Below, piece by piece: positions 7,301 to 7,514 of a DNA stretch of 7,514 nt. The stretch covers positions 1 to 7,514 of the forward strand of contig CABVAP010000113.1 in assembly GCA_902496345.1 (NCBI GenBank), read 5' to 3'. The position numbers were made by a program, and so were the translations under genes. The notes below the pieces were generated by a model, which was given only the letters and a program-made list of their open reading frames with translations, had not been told where the DNA came from and did no database searches. Positions within the stretch are counted from its first letter, which is position 1; each line of letters starts with the position of its first letter. The stretch comes from an uncultured Eubacteriales bacterium. GTDB lineage: Bacteria; Bacillota; Clostridia; Lachnospirales; CAG-274.

Positions 7301-7435
7301 ATATCCGGAAACGTTATATTTAGAGGACTTGCCATAGCGTTTATGTGTGGTCTTTCAACATCTTTATTCTTTACACTTATAGTTATACCTGTTATATACT
7401 CTCTTTTAGTTAAAAAGCTACCTAAAAAAGGGTGA
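4394..7435 (+). CDS. RND-family efflux permease (AcrB/HAE-type, 12 membrane segments)
   Basis: The product, 1013 residues from TTG 4394 (1016 from GTG 4385), is a proton-driven exporter in the cytoplasmic membrane, expected to be a trimer. It has the duplicated RND layout. Membrane segment 1 is at about 16-32, followed by a roughly 310-residue extracytoplasmic loop. Segments 2-6 lie between about 342 and 493. Segment 7 at about 523-542 is followed by a second loop of about 310 residues, and segments 8-12 lie between about 854 and 1006. Segment 4 carries LGMLVDNAIVVSDA with D406, matching AcrB D407; the second AcrB aspartate is N407. Segment 10 carries GVVVNNAIVLVDY with N920/N921 where AcrB has its lysine, and D927 is nearby. 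The family exports drugs, detergents, lipids or metals; substrate is not predictable here. It is slightly shorter than AcrB (1049 residues) and appears intact. No TolC-like gene follows. Confidence 0.93.
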   Translation: MEKKGIIYNLIMKRKAALAIVVILFILGGICFQITPKQQYPIIELPMVIITTVYPGASPSDMEELVTSKIEDECLEAEGFDNVKSDSYNGISVVKVAFSRELSETELQDKMDKLRVKINALKDNELPSGVTSLTYNDNAFETCGLILSFTGENKSNEELTQRAESLKDKISGTDGVIRTEVEGELEQQVKITVDSSKLSHTPVSLAELASIIGYQNSTIPVGTIEFDNNEMYIKSSGKLESIDEIKDIIININKDTGAVVKLRDVADVEMSYNEDSKKYNYNGENAVVLSVFFDDNDNILSTGQNVLDIVNEYKETIPDDIQINNIVYLADDVNSSINDFIVNLIESVLIVLLVVMIGMSIINGSIVAFVIPLTIFLTFIAMVAFDIDVQFVSLASLIIALGMLVDNAIVVSDAIQVRIDNGEEKLSACVNGTKEVALPVFSSMLTTVAIFCVFYVLPGTMRRFVFSLPTIVIAALVFSYLVSMLITPIMCYMLMKKSKVKKQRKQLVRGFFSSLLHIGLKFRIITLIISVACICSSVFFLSHLDLELVPNSDKMLLDINVETDNLYDIRKTEKAVSEISEILKNDENVEYYLSAVGGRVPKYDFTSLPSTDSTNTGSFVVKIKDLGDTSKGVYCQELENKIKKVVTDRVTVKEIGIIPKSSELVQFDICGDDMETINNAAIQAEQWLKENPDAKNVFADTKTKSYNYYVDIKNDSLNSSGLTKSEVLNELNIAMMGRTVTNYRKDSKEYPIVLKTESNDIDSLKNIQIKSSTTSGKYKLSQVANINYISDYSKISRYNGQKCITVSALPKTGKSAVEIQNSIKNRLEEANLQGTSIVYEGDSDMFEQVISSLSVGALLGSLAIFLILYLQFYSVSRSIIIFVTIPFALIGSSIGLYCFGENLSMFAILGIISLIGVVVNNAIVLVDYMDTELAKGVSSMEACKTAVDKRFRPIILSTSTTILGLIPLAISGNVIFRGLAIAFMCGLSTSLFFTLIVIPVIYSLLVKKLPKKG

Positions 7436-7459
7436 GTATTAAATTTGCAGTTATTTTGA

Positions 7460-7507
7460 AGCCGTGGGCAACGCCCACGGCTGGGGCTGTCGATAAAGTC
7501 GACAGCC
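7460..7507. repeat. Pair of adjacent GC-rich perfect hairpins
   Basis: AGCCGTGGGC (7460-7469) pairs with GCCCACGGCT (7473-7482) across a three-base loop. Two bases later GGCTGTCGA (7485-7493) pairs with TCGACAGCC (7499-7507) across a five-base loop. Both stems are perfect and far richer in GC than the surrounding DNA. No T-run follows on either strand, so they are poor intrinsic terminators, although they could protect the 3' end of the operon transcript. They begin 24 bases after the permease stop codon. The element may continue past the end of the window. Confidence 0.65.
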
Positions 7508-7514
7508 TTGCAAA

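Noticed and set aside
7460..7507. Intrinsic terminator of the efflux operon
   Set aside because: Neither hairpin is followed by a T-run on either strand, so I list them as repeats. A factor-dependent or downstream stop remains possible.

Overview
The window is AT-rich DNA. Its ribosome binding sites (AGAGGTGA, AAAGGTGA, GGAGG), GTG/TTG starts, SLH cell-wall domain and Gram-positive-type lipoprotein signal all point to an anaerobic Firmicute of the class Clostridia, probably from a gut or plant-digesting habitat. The genus cannot be told from the sequence. All five genes lie on the + strand.

Layout. Positions 1-207 hold no gene but carry four back-to-back short hairpins (66-140). trmL (208-702) encodes a tRNA wobble-position 2'-O-methyltransferase. 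After a 113-base gap with no convincing promoter or terminator comes a secreted CE12-type (rhamnogalacturonan acetylesterase-like) SGNH esterase with a degenerate SLH cell-wall-binding tail (816-2246). A strong intrinsic terminator (2281-2348) closes that unit. A near-consensus promoter (2359-2387) followed by a palindromic operator (2401-2422) then starts a three-gene efflux operon: a TetR/AcrR-type repressor (2433-2990), a lipoprotein membrane-fusion/adaptor protein (3004-4392) and an RND-family efflux permease (4394-7435). The window ends with two GC-rich hairpins (7460-7507) of the dispersed-repeat type.

How the genes work together. The repressor probably binds the palindrome downstream of its own promoter, so the whole tetR-adaptor-RND operon would be silenced until a ligand releases it. 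The adaptor is anchored outside the membrane by lipid and would dock on the RND trimer. No TolC-like outer-membrane channel is encoded here, and the adaptor's hairpin tip lacks two of the three residues that contact TolC in AcrA. Both facts fit a single-membrane cell. trmL and the esterase are unrelated in function to the pump and to each other.

The most unusual feature is the adaptor. Its coiled-coil hairpin is very long (about 88 residues per arm), and each arm carries a 14-residue tandem duplication. The two duplications sit opposite each other about the tip, as if the hairpin had been lengthened by matched two-heptad insertions. The two clusters of short hairpins at the window edges are a second point worth following. 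I found no CRISPR array, transposase, tRNA, rRNA or riboswitch.
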